From CAZPBN01 sp964584935 (GTDB taxonomy: Bacteria; Acidobacteriota; Aminicenantia; Aminicenantales; Aminicenantaceae): a stretch of 64,000 nt of DNA. The notes under the pieces were generated by a model, which was given only the letters and a program-made list of their open reading frames with translations, was not told the origin of the DNA and did no database searches. The stretch's first letter is position 1. Every line of letters begins with the position of its first letter. Below, one piece after another: positions 8,507-17,875 of the stretch. The stretch covers positions 1 to 64,000 of the forward strand of contig CAZPBN010000010.1 in assembly GCA_964584935.1 (NCBI GenBank), written 5' to 3'. The translations under genes were made by a program, and so were the position numbers.

Positions 8507-10102
8507 CTATACAGACTCTGCAAAATCATGTTTTAAATCCCCATCGACTGTGCCGGAAACTTTTTGACGTTCTTCTGCAAAGTCAAATCCTGTCCATATG
8601 CCGACAGATTTTAATATAGAGTCTTGGGGATGATAACGGCGGAAAATTTTAAAATAATAGGCTGCTTCTTTGGAATTTATCGTAGCGAGAGGATTCTCCT
8701 CCTTAATTCTTTGCATTTCATCATCAGAGATTTCTTTATTGGCGATCCTTTCTCCAAGGGCTTGGCATCCTGCTCCTTGAGTGTATTGGACTTTATATCT
8801 CCATAACACGGAATCAGGCAAAAGCCCGCTGTCTCTAAACGCGTGGCGAAGAATCCATTTTTCAATTTTTGCTCCATTGTGCTCCCTGATTTTCAATTCT
8901 GGTGGTATCTGCATTCCCAGATCAATCATCTTTGTATCTAGAAAAGGAACGCGGAGCTCCAGGCTGAAAAGCATTCCAAGACGATCTGCTCGCTGGAGAT
9001 TTATGTTATGAAGGTTGTCTATGCATCTTCTTGCCTCAAGATTTAACTTGTCCAGCTTCCAGTTTTTCATATAATGGTATCCAGCAAACACTTCGTCAGC
9101 TCCTTCTCCAGTTAGTACCACAGTGACATATTTTGCGGCAAGTTTGCATGTGAAATAACATGGCAATGCGCAGCGCACCAGTGAAGGATCGTAGCTTTCG
9201 AGTGCGTTTATAACATGCGGCAGAGCTTCGTAATAATCATTCTCTGTGAAAATCAGTTCATGATGAGTTGATCCGATATGGTTTGCAGCTATCTTGGATG
9301 CCTTGAGATCATCGCTATCCTCGCCGTTATCATCTTTCATCCCTACTGCAAATGTGTGAAGATGAGGGATCTTTTTAGCAGCAATGGCTGAAACGAGGCT
9401 GCTGTCAAGTCCGCCGCTGCAGAAAGCTCCCACATGGATATCAGGATCAGAAAGAAGTCTTTTATCAACGGATTCAATAAAAGTTTCTTTCACCATATGA
9501 GTAATATCGTCAAGGGGCCAATCTTTTTTTTCATTCAATTCAGGAGTTTCATAATATTTCTTAAAACCTTGTTCTGGAGTGTAATATTGGCCTTGAGGAA
9601 ATTCGTAAACTTCTTTGACTCCGGCATGGGACATCGCTTTCAATTCAGAAGAAAAGTAAAAATTCTTATTCCTGTAACCGTAATAAAGTGGTTTTATACC
9701 TATGGGATCTCTCGCAAGGAAGATAGTATCATTAGAAAAAACAGCAAATGCGAACATACCGTCAAGCTTTTTTAAAAAATTAAAATCCTCTTCTTCAAAT
9801 AGATGCAGAATGACTTCGGAGTCCGTGTCAGTGCTAAAAGTATGATTTTTTTGCAATTCTTTTTTTAGTTTCTGGAAATTGTATATTTCACCATTACAGA
9901 TCAATCCGATATTTTTATTCTCATTAAACATGGGTTGGTGACCGTGTTCGACGTCAACGATTGATAGCCTTGTGTGGCCGTAAGTGCCGTTCCCTTTATT
10001 TTCAATCCCTCTGTCATCAGGTCCTCGATGAGGTAAGGCATCAAGCATTTTATTTATTGTTTTTTCATCTCTTTTTCCAAAACATCCTGCAATTCCACAC
10101 AT
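8507..10102 (-). CDS. asnB: Asparagine synthase (glutamine-hydrolysing)
   Basis: AsnB makes asparagine from aspartate, glutamine and ATP. I place the start at 10102 because the mature protein must begin with the catalytic cysteine (M-CGIAGCFG) and an AAAGGA ribosome site lies 7 bases upstream; an upstream in-frame ATG at 10171 would add 23 residues and block Cys-1. The N-terminal glutamine amidotransferase domain shows HRGPDDRG and CNGEIYN. The synthetase domain shows the PP-loop SGGLDSSLVSA and GEGADEVFAGY. The 531-aa length is normal. Confidence 0.95.
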   Translation of the reverse strand: MCGIAGCFGKRDEKTINKMLDALPHRGPDDRGIENKGNGTYGHTRLSIVDVEHGHQPMFNENKNIGLICNGEIYNFQKLKKELQKNHTFSTDTDSEVILHLFEEEDFNFLKKLDGMFAFAVFSNDTIFLARDPIGIKPLYYGYRNKNFYFSSELKAMSHAGVKEVYEFPQGQYYTPEQGFKKYYETPELNEKKDWPLDDITHMVKETFIESVDKRLLSDPDIHVGAFCSGGLDSSLVSAIAAKKIPHLHTFAVGMKDDNGEDSDDLKASKIAANHIGSTHHELIFTENDYYEALPHVINALESYDPSLVRCALPCYFTCKLAAKYVTVVLTGEGADEVFAGYHYMKNWKLDKLNLEARRCIDNLHNINLQRADRLGMLFSLELRVPFLDTKMIDLGMQIPPELKIREHNGAKIEKWILRHAFRDSGLLPDSVLWRYKVQYTQGAGCQALGERIANKEISDDEMQRIKEENPLATINSKEAAYYFKIFRRYHPQDSILKSVGIWTGFDFAEERQKVSGTVDGDLKHDFAESV

Positions 10103-10241
10103 TGTTAATCCTTTATTAATTTTTAACAGATAAGTTATTTTATCAATAATATCATTCCAATTCAATTCCACTTTTTTTGCATGTTTGTTAATTGTTCACT
10201 GCACTTAAGACATTAATTTTCTAAATGTTTATTTTTATTAT

Positions 10242-10601
10242 ATAACACAATCTTATATTGGTAGACCGGTTACAGAGTTTCTCAAAAAAATCATTCATCA
10301 TAAAGCCTTCAATATAAACAGCTGGAAATTGTTCACCCTTTATTTTGTAAAGCTGATTGTGACCAAACCGTTTAGAGTTATGGAGAAGGTGAAGTATGGA
10401 AAAAGGATTGAACGCATTAAACCCAAAGAACAACCCCTGTTTATTATTGGTCATTGGAGATCAGGAACAACCTACATCCATAATTTGTTGAGCCAGGATC
10501 CCAGATTCTTCTATCAAAGCCGGTATCAATATTTTTTTCCTCATTCCTACCTGGTTACCGAAGACTGGTTGAAAACAGCTCTGATTTTTGATCAATTTTA
10601 A
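10242..10601 (+). pseudogene. N-terminal fragment of a sulfotransferase
   Basis: The frame encodes the beginning of a PAPS-dependent sulfotransferase-like protein, with the 5'-phosphosulfate loop GHWRSGTTYIHNLL followed by SQDPRF. The open frame reaches back beyond the TTG at 10329 to about 10209 without a proper start codon. It stops after about 90-110 residues, whereas the family is about 300-400 aa, so the 3'-PAPS-binding half is missing. No continuation is seen downstream in any frame. It is a truncated remnant. Confidence 0.75.
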
Positions 10602-10763
10602 TCGATTGTTGTTTAAAAGTAATCATCAACTATAATCTTTCTTTTTGTATAGATCATTGAAAATCTATTTTCTTTTCTTGTGTTTTTTTTGATTTGGTTT
10701 TTTTATTTTTTTCTTTTTTCTCTCTAACCATATTTATAAAACCTTATATTATCATATATATGT

Positions 10764-11195
10764 TCATGATTTTTCCTTTTCAGTTGGAGCAAATTTGACA
10801 CCGTATAATTTGAATTGTTTCACCATCGAGGCTAAGCCATCTGCCCTACTGGGGGAAAGGTGGGTGCTTAGTCCAATTCGATCGATGAAATAAAGATCGG
10901 AATTTGCTATATCCTCTGGAGGCTGATGATTCAGCACCCGAAGCAATAATGCCAGTATTCCCCTCGTGATCAGGGAATCACTATCAGCTAGAAAGGAAAT
11001 TTTATTTCCTTTAAGCTCTGCGTTGATCCATACTTTGGATTGGCATCCCTTTAATGCGTTTTCGTCGGTTTTGAATTTTCCCTCAGGCGGACTAAAATTT
11101 CGGCCCAGATTGATCAGATATTCATATTTATCCATCCAATCATCCAGGACAGACATCTCTTTGATGATTTCATTCTGAATATCGTTGATTTTCAT
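10764..11195 (-). CDS. sufE: SufE-type sulfur acceptor
   Basis: SufE takes the persulfide from SufS through a conserved cysteine, seen here in the motif KGCQSKVW (Cys near residue 51). The 143-aa length and the NLGRNF and LSPSRADGL segments match SufE/CsdE. The gene is last in the rhodanese-EanA-SufS-SufE operon, 29 bases after sufS, with an AAGGAAA ribosome site. No SufB, SufC or SufD is nearby, so in this setting it may feed sulfur to the rhodanese protein rather than to a cluster scaffold; that is an inference. Confidence 0.93.
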   Translation of the reverse strand: MKINDIQNEIIKEMSVLDDWMDKYEYLINLGRNFSPPEGKFKTDENALKGCQSKVWINAELKGNKISFLADSDSLITRGILALLLRVLNHQPPEDIANSDLYFIDRIGLSTHLSPSRADGLASMVKQFKLYGVKFAPTEKEKS

Positions 11196-11224
11196 TTTCC
11201 TTTTTCTTTTTTTCAGATAGGCTG

Positions 11225-12445
11225 TTAAGGACTCATCATTGATTGTACTTTTTGGATTCCCTTGATCAATCTGTCTATTTCCTCTTTGGTGTTATAGAAC
11301 GCCAAGCTGGCTCGTATCATTCCGGATACTCCATAATGCTTCATGGTGGGTTCAGCGCAGAGAGCGCCGGTGCGTATGGCAATTCCTAATTTGTCTAGAA
11401 TCAGGCCGGCATCGTAAGGATGAATATTGTTCAGGTTGAACGATAAGGCACTACATCTTTTAATGTGGTTGCCGTATATTCTGAGTTTGTCGAGAGAATT
11501 CAATCTTTTTTCGGCATAAGTCATTAAGTCCTGTTCATACGCAGAGATTTCATCAAAACCGATGCCGTTCAAATATTCCAGGGCTGCTGCCAGACTCACC
11601 GCAGAAGCAATGTTTCCTGTCCCGGCTTCAAATTTTAAGGGTAAATCAGCATAAGTGGTTTTGTCAAAACTGACCGTTTTGATCATTCCTCCTCCGCTTT
11701 GATACGCCGGCATAGCATCCAGCCATTTTTCTTTTCCGTAAAGAATCCCAATTCCGGCTCCTGCATATATCTTATGTCCTGAAAAAGCAAAAAAATCACA
11801 ATTCAAATTTTGAACATCAATAGGAATATGCTGGGCAGCTTGGGCTCCGTCTATGAGCACCGGCACATCATGCCCTCTTGCCAATTCAATGACTTCTTTA
11901 ATCCTGTTCACCACTCCCAGGACATTGGAGACATAGGTGATAGCAATAAGTTTTGTTTTTTTGGTTATGAGTGTTTTCAGTTTATCGATCATCAAGACTC
12001 CATCATCATTAAAGGGAAGAACCTTGAGGATTGCCCCTTTCTGTTCACAAAGCGTCTGCCAGGGAACAATGTTAGAGTGATGTTCCATCTCCGAGATTAT
12101 AATCTCGTCTCCCTTGTTTATAAAAGCACTGCCGTAGGAATAAGCCACCAGGTTTATCGCTTCTGTTGTCCCTCGAGTGAAGATTACTTCCTTGTCACTT
12201 CGGGCATTGATGAATTTTCTTACGGTTTCTCTTGCTTTTTCATAAGCAGCGCTTGCCTCTCCACTTAGATGATGAACTCCACGATGAATATTGCTGTAAG
12301 TTTCCGTGTAGAATTTTTCTATCCTATCAAGAACTATCCTGGGCTTATGAGTGGTTGCAGCATTATCCAGATAGACCAGTGGTTTACCGTGGACTTTTTT
12401 ATTCAGAATGGGAAAATCTTTGCGGATTGTTTTTATATCAATCAT
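11225..12445 (-). CDS. sufS: SufS-type cysteine desulfurase
   Basis: This PLP enzyme converts cysteine to alanine and an enzyme-bound persulfide. The PLP lysine lies in FSGHKIYAGAGIG, the histidine in EMEHHSNIVPWQ and the nucleophilic cysteine in RTGALCAEP (SufS/CsdA group, usually RTGxHCAxP). Length is 406 aa. The ATG at 12445 overlaps the stop of the upstream methyltransferase gene by one base (TGATG), so the two are translationally coupled. Its partner SufE follows. Placement behind an ergothioneine-type methyltransferase suggests it primes sulfur for C-S bond formation. Confidence 0.94.
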   Translation of the reverse strand: MIDIKTIRKDFPILNKKVHGKPLVYLDNAATTHKPRIVLDRIEKFYTETYSNIHRGVHHLSGEASAAYEKARETVRKFINARSDKEVIFTRGTTEAINLVAYSYGSAFINKGDEIIISEMEHHSNIVPWQTLCEQKGAILKVLPFNDDGVLMIDKLKTLITKKTKLIAITYVSNVLGVVNRIKEVIELARGHDVPVLIDGAQAAQHIPIDVQNLNCDFFAFSGHKIYAGAGIGILYGKEKWLDAMPAYQSGGGMIKTVSFDKTTYADLPLKFEAGTGNIASAVSLAAALEYLNGIGFDEISAYEQDLMTYAEKRLNSLDKLRIYGNHIKRCSALSFNLNNIHPYDAGLILDKLGIAIRTGALCAEPTMKHYGVSGMIRASLAFYNTKEEIDRLIKGIQKVQSMMSP

Positions 12446-13458
12446 CAAGATTCTTTTTTCATTTTAGAGAATTGAATCACTGAAAACCATTTATTTTTAT
12501 CTGTGAACCTGTTTTTGATTTCCAATCCAGAGGATAAGGCAAATTCATTGATGGCCTCATCTGAAAATTTGTATGAATTTTCAGTATGAATTGAATCTTT
12601 CTGCTTGAGAATGATTTTACTGTCTAAATAGGGAGAGGATATTTCTAAATTCTTCAGCGCTCTTAAGTGCATTTCGATCCGGGAATGTTCTTGGTTATAA
12701 AACGCCACATGCTCAAAATCTCGGGGATTGAAATTAGTATCTATAAAGCGATTCACCACATTCAAAATATTTCGGTTAAACTCTGCTGTTACATTTTTTC
12801 TATCGTTATAGGCTTTTTCCAGGATGTCCTTATTTTTCACCATATCGAATCCAATCAGCAAAACATCGCTGGATCTCATAAGATCACTCAGATTGTTGAT
12901 GAATTGTATAGATTGTTCTTTTTTAAGATTTCCTATTGTGCTGCCAAAAAAACAGAAGAGACGTTTTTCTCCTCGGGGAAGGAGATTAAGCTGTTTAGTA
13001 AAATCAGCAACCACTCCCTGGATCTCCAGCCCGGAAAAGTTGTTAAAAAGGATAGCTGCTGATTCCTTGATCGCGCTCTGACTCACATCAACAGGGATAT
13101 ATCGAACGGACTCAATGCATTTCAAAGGCATTGCATCGAACAAGATGGATATCTTGGAGCAATCACCGCTTCCCAATTCTATGATATCAAAATCTTTCAG
13201 CTCATCACCGATTTTATGAGCGATTTCTTTCAATATGGTTTTTTCTGTTCGCGTGAGGTAATATTCCTCTAATTGGGTGATCTCTTCAAATAATTTCGAT
13301 CCCACTGAATCATAAAAAAATTTACTTGAAATGGACTTCCGGGTTGACGTAAGGCCTGCAATGATTTCCTTTCTGAGGATCTCATTTTCGATTTGAGGTA
13401 GGAAGTTAATGACATTTATTGGTGTTTTGATTGATGGAGCCTCTTTATTTAATATCAT
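12445..13458 (-). CDS. eanA: EgtD/EanA-type histidine N-alpha-methyltransferase
   Basis: The 337-aa protein belongs to the Methyltransf_33/EgtD family, which trimethylates histidine to hercynine with SAM. Family signatures are in order: FYDSVGSKLFEEIT and LEEYYLTRTE near the N-terminus, SAM motif ELGSGDCSKI, FFGSTIGN, DMVKNKDILEKAYND and the C-terminal SRIEMHL segment. No EgtB, EgtC or EgtE is nearby. Instead it follows, by 21 bases, a multi-rhodanese gene, the arrangement known for anaerobic ergothioneine synthesis (EanA/EanB of Chlorobium). Substrate is inferred from family and context. Confidence 0.87.
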   Translation of the reverse strand: MILNKEAPSIKTPINVINFLPQIENEILRKEIIAGLTSTRKSISSKFFYDSVGSKLFEEITQLEEYYLTRTEKTILKEIAHKIGDELKDFDIIELGSGDCSKISILFDAMPLKCIESVRYIPVDVSQSAIKESAAILFNNFSGLEIQGVVADFTKQLNLLPRGEKRLFCFFGSTIGNLKKEQSIQFINNLSDLMRSSDVLLIGFDMVKNKDILEKAYNDRKNVTAEFNRNILNVVNRFIDTNFNPRDFEHVAFYNQEHSRIEMHLRALKNLEISSPYLDSKIILKQKDSIHTENSYKFSDEAINEFALSSGLEIKNRFTDKNKWFSVIQFSKMKKES

Positions 13459-13479
13459 CTTTATAATTTTCCCTGTTAT

Positions 13480-14769
13480 TCAAAATGCCCTATCAGTTGG
13501 TATTCCTGTTTCGTATGGATTTTTATCATCGTTGCTCCATTCAAACCAACCCCCATCGAATACAGATATGCGTGTCCAACCCATCAACCAGGCATTGAAA
13601 AAGGCTTCGCTTGCCCGCCACCCTGTACCGCAGTAGAAAGCATTGTGTTTATCGGGCGTGATGCCAACTTTTGCCCACATTGTCTCAATTTCATGGTATT
13701 CCCGGGTGGTGTGATCCAGATTTCTGTAATTCTCCATATGATAGGCATCACTTCCACAATTGCCGAACACAGCTCCCGGAATTCGGCCTTTTTTATCTAT
13801 ATAGTGATAGCCGCTCACTTCGCCAATAATTTCTTTCCAACTGCGTACGCTGATAAGATTTTTATTCTCAGACTTAAGAAATTCCTTTGCTTCCTGTATA
13901 TCCACTGCCAGTTCCGGGCAAGAGGGGATTTGAGTTCCGAAATCATTGACAGGATGCTTTGGGGTTTCTTTTGTTGTGGTTTCAAGTTTCTCATCAAGCC
14001 AGGCCTGTAAGCCCCCGTTTAGAACCCTGACATCTTTGACTCCGGCATACAACATAATATAGGCACAACGAATGGCACCCAGATGTCCGGCGCTGCTGCC
14101 TGGAAAAGGGTCGCTATAATCAGGTGATGAAAATCGTCCATATACAATAACAGTAGTGTTTTGGGTGATGCCCAGATCTTCGAGTGCCTTTTTAATTTCG
14201 TCAGGAGATCGACGGTTCCAGGTTTCGGGAGATTCCAGGGAGTTTGTGTCTAGCGCAACAGCTCCCGGGATATGCCCCTCTTCGTAGGCTTTTCTATTAC
14301 GATAATAGGCATGACAAAGGATATATTTGTCGTTATTGTATTCTGGAGCAGTCCCTTTCCCAATGAGATCATTAAGCCATCTTGCAGACACAAGATGTTG
14401 ATATTTTGCTAGATGATCCATGGGTAGGTTCCTTTGGGCAGCCCACTCATTCAAAAATTGGTGATAAACGTGGACATTGGGATATCCTGCTTTTATAAAC
14501 TGTTGAGCCACTTTTTCTGTTTCTGCTTTACTGTCGCCGTATAAGATGAGAACATTATCTGTTGTGATCTCTTTTGACTTTACGATTTCAATCCAATCAA
14601 TGTAGTTCACCCATTTTACAGGCAAACTTTTTGCTCCTTTTATATGTCCGCCCCGGGCTTCATTGTTGTGCTTCCAGCCATTGTAGGCATCAACCGGACG
14701 CACATCAATAATCATTAACTTTTGATCTTCCAATCGATCAAATAATTCTTTTGTGGTCACTTCATTCAT
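13480..14769 (-). CDS. eanB: Multi-rhodanese sulfurtransferase, EanB-like
   Basis: The 429-aa protein has at least three rhodanese-like repeats (about residues 1-115, 120-275, 285-429). Only the last keeps an active-site cysteine, Cys380 in YCGTGWRAS; the corresponding loops in repeats 1 and 2 read YGDSKAE and YGRFSSP. From memory, characterised EanB uses Cys412 with Thr414 and Tyr353 to move persulfide sulfur onto C2 of hercynine. Here Cys380, Thr382 and Tyr321 keep exactly the same mutual spacing (59 and 2 residues). It is the first gene of the operon ahead of the EanA-like methyltransferase. The alternative is a general thiosulfate/3-mercaptopyruvate sulfurtransferase. Confidence 0.82.
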   Translation of the reverse strand: MNEVTTKELFDRLEDQKLMIIDVRPVDAYNGWKHNNEARGGHIKGAKSLPVKWVNYIDWIEIVKSKEITTDNVLILYGDSKAETEKVAQQFIKAGYPNVHVYHQFLNEWAAQRNLPMDHLAKYQHLVSARWLNDLIGKGTAPEYNNDKYILCHAYYRNRKAYEEGHIPGAVALDTNSLESPETWNRRSPDEIKKALEDLGITQNTTVIVYGRFSSPDYSDPFPGSSAGHLGAIRCAYIMLYAGVKDVRVLNGGLQAWLDEKLETTTKETPKHPVNDFGTQIPSCPELAVDIQEAKEFLKSENKNLISVRSWKEIIGEVSGYHYIDKKGRIPGAVFGNCGSDAYHMENYRNLDHTTREYHEIETMWAKVGITPDKHNAFYCGTGWRASEAFFNAWLMGWTRISVFDGGWFEWSNDDKNPYETGIPTDRAF

Positions 14770-14980
14770 TTTACTGAAAATATTGTTTGTTCTTTATGTC
14801 GTTAGAAATTTTATATTATTCATTGAAGTCTATTGATCAGTTCGTTTACGCTAACTTTCCAATTTTTTATCATAGAATAAAATAATTGTAAACTTATATT
14901 TTTCTAAGGAAATGATTTGTGAATTTTAGTCTCAGGCATTATCGGGTGTTTGTTTTTTCGATGAAATTTTTTTTAAATGA

Positions 14981-15009
14981 TTGCATACTCCGAGGATGTT
15001 GTGTATATT
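14981..15009 (+). promoter_or_regulatory. Sigma-70-type promoter for the CDGSH gene
   Basis: TTGCAT (14981-14986) and TATATT (15004-15009) are separated by 17 bases, 78 bases upstream of the CDGSH ATG. It lies in the 317-bp divergent intergenic region 14770-15086, where I see nothing else beyond AT-rich sequence that should hold the opposing eanB promoter. Confidence 0.5.
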
Positions 15010-15086
15010 TTTGCATTGAACCCTTTAAGGAAAACAAAGAGATCAAAACAAAAATTCAATTGTAATTAATAATTGGAGATGATTTT

Positions 15087-15290
15087 ATGGATAAAGATGG
15101 AAAGCCAACAATAACTCCAACCCGACACGGCCCTTTACTTGTGAAGAATTTGAAAAAATTAAAAAATTCAAAGGGTGATGATTTAGACACAAATGTAACG
15201 ATGACCCTTTGTCGTTGCGGCAGATCCAAAAACAAACCTTTTTGTGATGGAAATCATTGGCATGTGAAGTTTAAAGACACTAAGATTTAA
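15087..15290 (+). CDS. CDGSH iron-sulfur protein
   Basis: This 67-aa protein carries one CDGSH-type zinc-finger-like motif that binds a 2Fe-2S cluster with three cysteines and one histidine: CRCGRSKNKPFCDGNH. The usual Ser of CDGSH is Asn here. There is no membrane anchor, so it is a small soluble member as in many bacteria. A strong GGAGATGAT ribosome site precedes the ATG. Function is likely electron transfer or redox sensing. It is divergent from the ergothioneine-type operon and ends convergent to the ABC permease. Confidence 0.92.
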   Translation: MDKDGKPTITPTRHGPLLVKNLKKLKNSKGDDLDTNVTMTLCRCGRSKNKPFCDGNHWHVKFKDTKI

Positions 15291-15299
15291 ATAAACCAA

Positions 15300-15333
15300 A
15301 AATATGAATCCTCCTTAAATATGAATCCTCCTT
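15300..15333. repeat. Perfect 17-bp tandem duplication
   Basis: Two identical head-to-tail 17-bp units (15300-15316 and 15317-15333) lie between the convergent CDGSH and permease genes, ending just before the permease stop codon. Probably a slippage or repair duplication. Confidence 0.85.
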
Positions 15334-15335
15334 TT

Positions 15336-17732
15336 CTATTCGTATTTCAAATGGTTCACTGGATCTGATTTGGACGCTTTCAGTGCCAGAATTCCTAATG
15401 TGAAAAATGCAATAACAAAAGCAAAAAAAGTAGACCCTATAAAGATTATTAGGCTCGTGTCTTTTTTATAAGCAAACTGTCTAAGCCACTTATGCATAAC
15501 AAAAAAAGAAATAGGCCAAGCAAAGATATTTGCAATGAGCAAGAGCTTGAAAAGGTTGTTGGACAGAAGAGTCATTATATTAAAATATGAAGCGCCCAGT
15601 ACTTTTCTGATACTGATTTCTTTTGTTCTCTGCTGTATATTAAAAGCTGACAAACCGAATAATCCAAGGAATGCGATGAATATGGCAAGAAATGTAAAGT
15701 ATCCAAATACATGCATGAACTTATTTTCACTTTTGTACATTCTGTCGATATCTTCATCAATAAAGAAATAATTCAAAGGTTTTCCTGGATTGAATTTATT
15801 GAAAGTATGTTCTATATAATGGATTGATTCCGTAATTTTTCCCTCTTGTATTTTAACGAGTATATGGTCAATGTTTCCTTTTGTTTGGGGATATAAGACA
15901 ATTGGTTCGATTTTATTATGAAGGGATTTGAAATGAAAATTCTTTATGACACCAATGACAGATATTTTTCTTCCTCTTATCCATGGGATTTTCTCCCCCA
16001 CAGGCTTTTCCAACTCAAGTTTTTTAACCGCCTCTTCATTTATGACAAAAGCATATTGGTCTGAAGGCATTTGTTTGGAAAAGAATCTTCCTTCCACTAT
16101 TTTCGTACCAAGGGTGTTAATAAAATCATAGTCGACTCTCATAAAATTGATATGAACAAACTTTCCTTCAGCGGGATCTCCGACAGGGAAAATTTTCGCG
16201 GCGTGATTTCTATGAGGCAAATTGGAAGTAGATGTGACTCCCAGTATGGAAGGTTTTTTTAAAAGCTCATTTTTTAGAGTTTTATACTGCATTTTTAGAT
16301 TTCTATCTTTGTTTGAGATATGAACAGCTAGAACATTATTTTTATTAAATCCCAGATTTTTGTTTTTCAAGAAATTGACTTGCCTGAATATCACTAGCGA
16401 GCATATGATAAGAGTTATGGAAATTATGAATTGAATTGTAACCATTCCGCTTCTTAAGGCCATTCCTTTTTTATCTTTCATAAAAACTCCTCTGAGGGCA
16501 TTAACGGGTCTGAAGGAGGAAAACAAAAATGCAGGGTAAACACCTGATATAAAACCGACCAACAAAGTTATAGAAATAATCCCGCATAATAGAGGCAGGC
16601 TGATTAGATTGAACGAAGAAAAATCGATCCCAAATTGTTTGCTGAAAAAAGGAAGGCAAAAATGAGCTAAAATTATAGCAAAAAAAAGGGAGATAAAAGA
16701 GAGAATGACGGATTCACTTAGAAACTGACCTATGAGTTGTTTTCGTTGCGCCCCTATGACTTTTCTCATACCTATTTCTTTATAACGTGTGCTGGCTCTG
16801 GCTGTTGAAATATTCATGAAATTAACACAGGCGATAAGAAGAATGATGATTCCTATTAATGAATAAAAATAGACAATCCTTATATCACTATTTTTCTCGA
16901 GTTCAGCAAAAAGATTGGAGTGGAGGTGAATCCGAGTTATTGGCTGGAGAGAAATATTTATTCCAGCTGAATGACTTTTATTGGATTGCATAGCAATTTT
17001 ATTTTTCAGATAAGCAGTCAACTTATTTTCAAATTCTTTAGAATCCACCTCTTTTTTAAGTAAAATATAGGTATGAACGCTCCTTTGCGTCCAGTCGTTT
17101 AAAAATCCTTTCCGGTTCAAGTCATCGGCACATTTTATCGATGCGAAAAAATTTGATCTGAAATGGGAATTTTCAGGGATATCTTTGAGTATTCCAGTTA
17201 CTATAAACTGATACTCATCCTCGTAAGTCAATGTTTTTCCTATTGGGTTCTTATCCCCGAAGTATTTTTGAGCGGCTTGTTCTGTAATAATCACAGACCA
17301 GGGATCTGTAAGGGCTTTTTTAGGATTTCCTTTTAAAAGAGGAAATGAAAACACATCAAAAAAGGAAGGATCTGTCAAAAAAAAATTGTTTTCAAGAAGA
17401 CATTTGTTTTGGAAGCAAACTGTTTTTTTGCTGGGACCGTTTCCGCAGATTCGTACCATATTTTTGATTTCCGGAAATGTTTTCTTTGAAGCTGGTCCCA
17501 AAGGATTAGGGGTAATAGCTGAATGAGCATCAGAACTTTTATCTATCTTTACAGCCCTGTAAATTCTGTCAGAATTTTTATGAAAACGGTCGTAACTGAT
17601 TTCATGAAAAACATAAAAAAAGATCAAAATACAACAGGTTAAGGCTAAGGTTAGGCCAATAATATTGATGAGAGAATAATTTTTATTCTTTTTGAGGCTT
17701 CTTAAAGCAATTTTTATATAATTCCTAATCAT
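15336..17732 (-). CDS. FtsX/MacB-like ABC transporter permease
   Basis: The 798-aa protein has the layout of the large MacB-like permeases: an N-terminal helix (residues ~20-42) preceded by the family start pattern NYIKIALRSLKKNKNYS, a large periplasmic MacB domain, three central helices, a second periplasmic domain and three C-terminal helices. Family motifs STARASTRYKEIGMRKVIGA and the repeated KEISIRKVLGAS mark the two FtsX modules. No ATPase gene is adjacent, so it must pair with one encoded elsewhere. Its upstream region carries a sigma-54-like promoter and two palindromic operator-like sites, suggesting activation by an enhancer-binding protein. Substrate unknown. Confidence 0.92.
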   Translation of the reverse strand: MIRNYIKIALRSLKKNKNYSLINIIGLTLALTCCILIFFYVFHEISYDRFHKNSDRIYRAVKIDKSSDAHSAITPNPLGPASKKTFPEIKNMVRICGNGPSKKTVCFQNKCLLENNFFLTDPSFFDVFSFPLLKGNPKKALTDPWSVIITEQAAQKYFGDKNPIGKTLTYEDEYQFIVTGILKDIPENSHFRSNFFASIKCADDLNRKGFLNDWTQRSVHTYILLKKEVDSKEFENKLTAYLKNKIAMQSNKSHSAGINISLQPITRIHLHSNLFAELEKNSDIRIVYFYSLIGIIILLIACVNFMNISTARASTRYKEIGMRKVIGAQRKQLIGQFLSESVILSFISLFFAIILAHFCLPFFSKQFGIDFSSFNLISLPLLCGIISITLLVGFISGVYPAFLFSSFRPVNALRGVFMKDKKGMALRSGMVTIQFIISITLIICSLVIFRQVNFLKNKNLGFNKNNVLAVHISNKDRNLKMQYKTLKNELLKKPSILGVTSTSNLPHRNHAAKIFPVGDPAEGKFVHINFMRVDYDFINTLGTKIVEGRFFSKQMPSDQYAFVINEEAVKKLELEKPVGEKIPWIRGRKISVIGVIKNFHFKSLHNKIEPIVLYPQTKGNIDHILVKIQEGKITESIHYIEHTFNKFNPGKPLNYFFIDEDIDRMYKSENKFMHVFGYFTFLAIFIAFLGLFGLSAFNIQQRTKEISIRKVLGASYFNIMTLLSNNLFKLLLIANIFAWPISFFVMHKWLRQFAYKKDTSLIIFIGSTFFAFVIAFFTLGILALKASKSDPVNHLKYE

Positions 17733-17822
17733 ACGTGTTCTCCATTTTTAAATGCTTCCATAGGATTTGCTTTTTTCTATTCAAAACTTCTAAATTCAAA
17801 AGCATTATTAAATATGAATGAA

Positions 17823-17838
17823 TGCAAAATATATACCA
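17823..17838 (-). promoter_or_regulatory. Candidate sigma-54 (-24/-12) promoter
   Basis: Read on the minus strand this is TGGTATATATTTTGCA, with GG and GC elements exactly 10 bases apart as sigma-54 requires (consensus TGGCAC-N5-TTGCA). It lies about 90 bases upstream of the permease start. The rest of the 401-bp gap 17733-18133 holds only AT-rich sequence and the operator pair. Confidence 0.55.
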
Positions 17839-17875
17839 ATCATTTTCAGGGAATAAATAGCACTATTCTCGTCAT

